Part shown: in pieces, positions 61,985 through 64,000 of the stretch | Layout: every line of letters begins with the position of its first letter | Position numbering within the stretch: position 1 is the stretch's first letter | From: Dechloromonas sp. HYN0024 | Lineage (GTDB): Bacteria; Pseudomonadota; Gammaproteobacteria; Burkholderiales; Rhodocyclaceae | Direction: 5' to 3' | Length of the DNA stretch: 64,000 nucleotides | Assembly (NCBI RefSeq): GCF_003441615.1 | Contig: NZ_CP031842.1 | Location: 572,501-636,500, forward strand | The notes under the pieces: model-generated | The model's input: only the letters and a program-made list of their open reading frames with translations | Databases searched by the model: none | What the model was told of the DNA's origin: nothing | Program-made: the position numbers and the translations under genes

Positions 61985-63511
61985 ATGAATTTATCGAATT
62001 TACTTTTCCGAACGGCTAAGGTTTTTCCCGATCGGCCCGCGATTGCTTGCGGTGAGTTAGACCTCTATAACTATCGAGAACTTGCTGCCCGGGTCTTGGC
62101 TTTATCCGGTAGTTTGCGTGGCTATTTCGGGTTACGCCGCGGTGAGAGAGTCGCATTGTTCATGCAGAACAGCCCGCATTACCTAGAAATTCTTTATGCA
62201 ATCTGGCATGCAGGCCTAACGGCAGTTCCCATTAACAACAAGCTACATCCGAAAGAGGTGGAGTTCATTCTTGAAGATTCCGGCTCTACGTTGTTGTTTA
62301 TTACAGCGGGGATGGATCACCAGATTCTTACTTCAAATAGTACCAAGTTGCTGCAAGTCATTGATACTGATTCAAAAGAGTATTTGGCGCTATTTCAAGG
62401 GGGCGAAGCCTCGGTGGCATCGAACGATCCAAGTGATCTGGCATGGCTGTTCTATACCTCCGGAACCACAGGAAAACCGAAGGGGGTCATGTTGACTCAC
62501 GCCAACCTTCTCACAATGAGCATGTGTTATTTCACCGATGTCGACACGCCGCAGAAGGAAGATAGCATCCTATATGCAGCTCCAATGTCTCATGGAGCTG
62601 GCCTATATAATTTTGCACATGTAATCGTGGGGGCTCGTCATTTGGTTCCCGAATCCGCCGGGTTTTTACCGGAGGAAATATTCGATCTCGCTAACAGGTA
62701 TCGAAATATCTCAATGTTCGCAGCTCCTACAATGGTGAGGCGCCTTGTAGAGTATAGCGCCAGATATGGCAGCGATCCGTCTGGCATAAAAACTGTGGTG
62801 TACGGCGGTGGCCCTATGTACCTTGAGGACATCCGACGAGCTCTTGATGTATTAGGAAATCGTTTTGTACAGATCTATGGGCAGGGCGAAACACCAATGA
62901 CAATTTCAGCCCTGTCCAAATTTCACATCGGTAACATAGGGCATCCACGTTATCTAGAGAGACTGGGGTCCGTCGGCGTTGCGCAGACTGCGGTAGAGGT
63001 GCGCGTTGTCGATATCGGTGGCCAGATTCTTCCTGCCGGAGAAAGCGGTGAAATCATTGTCCGCGGAGATACGGTGATGAGCGGATACTGGGGGAACCCG
63101 ACCGCAACGCTGAATACTCTGCGCGACGGTTGGTTATATACAGGGGACGTTGGTGCGCTCGATCAAGATGGCTTTCTCACACTAAAGGATCGATCGAAAG
63201 ACATCATCATCAGCGGCGGTTCGAATATCTATCCGAGGGAGGTAGAGGAAATATTGCTGCTACATCCCGGCGTGGCAGAGGTTTCCGTGGTTGGCCGCCC
63301 TAGCCATGAGTGGGGCGAAGAGGTTATCGCTTTCATTGTCCCTGAGGCTGGTGCAATGATTGATCTTGATGACCTTGATGAGATATGTCTAAAACATATT
63401 GCGCGATTCAAGCGCCCCAAGGAGTATAGGATTCTCGAGTGCTTGCCTAAGAATAACTATGGGAAGGTCGTAAAAACTGAACTCAGGCGCGCCTTGGAGT
63501 CTGAGCGATGA
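61985..63511 (+). CDS. AMP-forming acyl-CoA synthetase
   Basis: A 508-residue ANL-superfamily ligase that activates a carboxylic acid through an acyl-AMP. The phosphate loop is YTSGTTGKPKGVMLTHAN (157-167 onward), with YGQGETPMT as the A5 motif, GWLYTGDVGALDQDG as A7/A8 and the catalytic Lys in PKNNYGKVVKTEL near the end. GGAGG precedes the ATG at 61985. In the acetophenone pathway a benzoylacetate-CoA ligase (bal) follows the carboxylase genes; this could be the equivalent or serve the downstream acyl product. The substrate is undetermined. Confidence 0.88.
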   Translation: MNLSNLLFRTAKVFPDRPAIACGELDLYNYRELAARVLALSGSLRGYFGLRRGERVALFMQNSPHYLEILYAIWHAGLTAVPINNKLHPKEVEFILEDSGSTLLFITAGMDHQILTSNSTKLLQVIDTDSKEYLALFQGGEASVASNDPSDLAWLFYTSGTTGKPKGVMLTHANLLTMSMCYFTDVDTPQKEDSILYAAPMSHGAGLYNFAHVIVGARHLVPESAGFLPEEIFDLANRYRNISMFAAPTMVRRLVEYSARYGSDPSGIKTVVYGGGPMYLEDIRRALDVLGNRFVQIYGQGETPMTISALSKFHIGNIGHPRYLERLGSVGVAQTAVEVRVVDIGGQILPAGESGEIIVRGDTVMSGYWGNPTATLNTLRDGWLYTGDVGALDQDGFLTLKDRSKDIIISGGSNIYPREVEEILLLHPGVAEVSVVGRPSHEWGEEVIAFIVPEAGAMIDLDDLDEICLKHIARFKRPKEYRILECLPKNNYGKVVKTELRRALESER

Positions 63512-63563
63512 ATTACTACTCCAGATCAATGTTGGGCAGCTCGAGTTACACGCCGAACAGAAT

Positions 63564-64000
63564 ATGAGCGCATTTTTGCTATGTGTTGGAGCCTTTGCCT
63601 CTACATTGGCAGGTGGCTTTGTTGCCTTGAGATTCAGCGATAGGTTGCATTACCTTTTGAGCTTTGCTGCCGGGGTATTGTTAGGCGTTATTTGCTTTGA
63701 AATACTTCCGGAAATATTTCATCAGGCACAGTTGGAAAATATTGAGCCAACCGGAGCAATGGTTGCCCTGCTCGGTGGCTTTCTGTTTTTCCATGCGCTG
63801 GAGAAATATGCCCTGGTTCACCATGTTCATGAGTCTGATTATCCCTACCATCAACACCCCCATCGAGGCGTACTCTCTGCCTTGGCACTGGTTGGACATA
63901 GCTTTGTTGATGGGGTCGGAATCGGATTGGCTTTTCAGGTATCCCCCTCCGTCGGGGTTGTCGTCGCTATTGCAGTGATCAGCCATGACTTTTGTGATGG
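63564..64000 (+). CDS. ZIP-family divalent metal transporter (partial, runs off the window)
   Basis: An open frame from ATG 63564 to the end of the window (145 codons seen). It has ZIP features: helices FLLCVGAFASTLAGGFVALRF and YLLSFAAGVLLGVICFEILPE, a His-rich loop HHVHESDYPYHQHPHRG, and the metal-site helices ALVGHSFVDGVGIGLAF and VISHDFCDG with the paired His/Asp. It would import zinc, iron or manganese. Whether it belongs to the catabolic island or to the core genome is unclear; it starts 52 bases after the acyl-CoA synthetase gene. Confidence 0.85.
   Translation, partial: MSAFLLCVGAFASTLAGGFVALRFSDRLHYLLSFAAGVLLGVICFEILPEIFHQAQLENIEPTGAMVALLGGFLFFHALEKYALVHHVHESDYPYHQHPHRGVLSALALVGHSFVDGVGIGLAFQVSPSVGVVVAIAVISHDFCD

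Noticed and set aside
3500..64000. Right-hand attachment site (second copy of the tRNA-Pro 3' end)
   Set aside because: I looked for the T-arm/acceptor sequence (TTCGAATCCTGTCACTCCG) downstream and did not see it, so no element boundary is claimed.
1..64000. CRISPR array or known riboswitch (including c-di-GMP type)
   Set aside because: No run of regularly spaced repeats and no recognisable GEMM or other riboswitch core was seen, although c-di-GMP genes are abundant.

Overview
The window reads as chromosome of a betaproteobacterium, most likely Rhodocyclales (Dechloromonas/Azonexus/Aromatoleum-like). Grounds: the rRNA operon end, an H-NS-family protein of the beta type, a betaproteobacterial trimeric porin, very many PAS/GGDEF/EAL sensor proteins, and an acetophenone-carboxylase-type ketone carboxylase. 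The species is an inference; no search was possible.

Layout. 1-3.5 kb is core chromosome: the 3' end of 23S rRNA, 5S rRNA, tcdA, an HPt/HD-GYP protein, ispB and tRNA-Pro(CGG). 3.5-7.4 kb looks like the end of an element integrated at tRNA-Pro: a small XRE regulator, divergent xis-like and tyrosine integrase genes with paired operators, an HD-domain gene, two small unknown genes and an H-NS-like silencer. No second att copy is visible. A nitroreductase follows. 8.5-30.6 kb is a block of signal-transduction genes: a PAS-GGDEF diguanylate cyclase, two large histidine kinases (one MHYT-type hybrid), a truncated HD-GYP gene, a c-type-heme-sensor kinase broken by an IS3-family element and cut off by an IS21-family element, a PAS-LuxR regulator, a REC-PAS-GGDEF-EAL regulator and an HDOD-GAF-kinase.

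30.9-63.5 kb is a coherent catabolic island. It holds two AcoR-like sigma-54 activators, a PQQ alcohol dehydrogenase with a lanthanide-type metal signature plus a cytochrome c, a porin, a zinc-independent MDR oxidoreductase, a COG0523 metallochaperone, a five-gene ATP-dependent ketone carboxylase (apcABCDE-like), a four-gene envelope export/transport set (YCF48-like, MMPL/RND, DUF1302, DUF1329), an EthD-like protein, a 3-oxoacid CoA-transferase (two subunits), a thiolase and an acyl-CoA synthetase. Read as a pathway this is: secondary alcohol -> ketone (PQQ dehydrogenase or MDR enzyme) -> beta-keto acid (carboxylase) -> beta-ketoacyl-CoA (CoA-transferase or ligase) -> acyl-CoA plus acetyl-CoA (thiolase). 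The actual ketone is not determined by sequence alone.

Regulation. Six good -24/-12 (sigma-54) promoters lie in front of the PQQ dehydrogenase, the porin, the metallochaperone, the carboxylase, the transport cluster and the thiolase/CoA-transferase operon. The PQQ dehydrogenase and the carboxylase share an almost identical 37-bp upstream element (34 of 37 positions) at the same distance, 74 bp, from the -24 box. This ties the alcohol and ketone steps into one regulon. The window ends inside a ZIP-family metal transporter gene.
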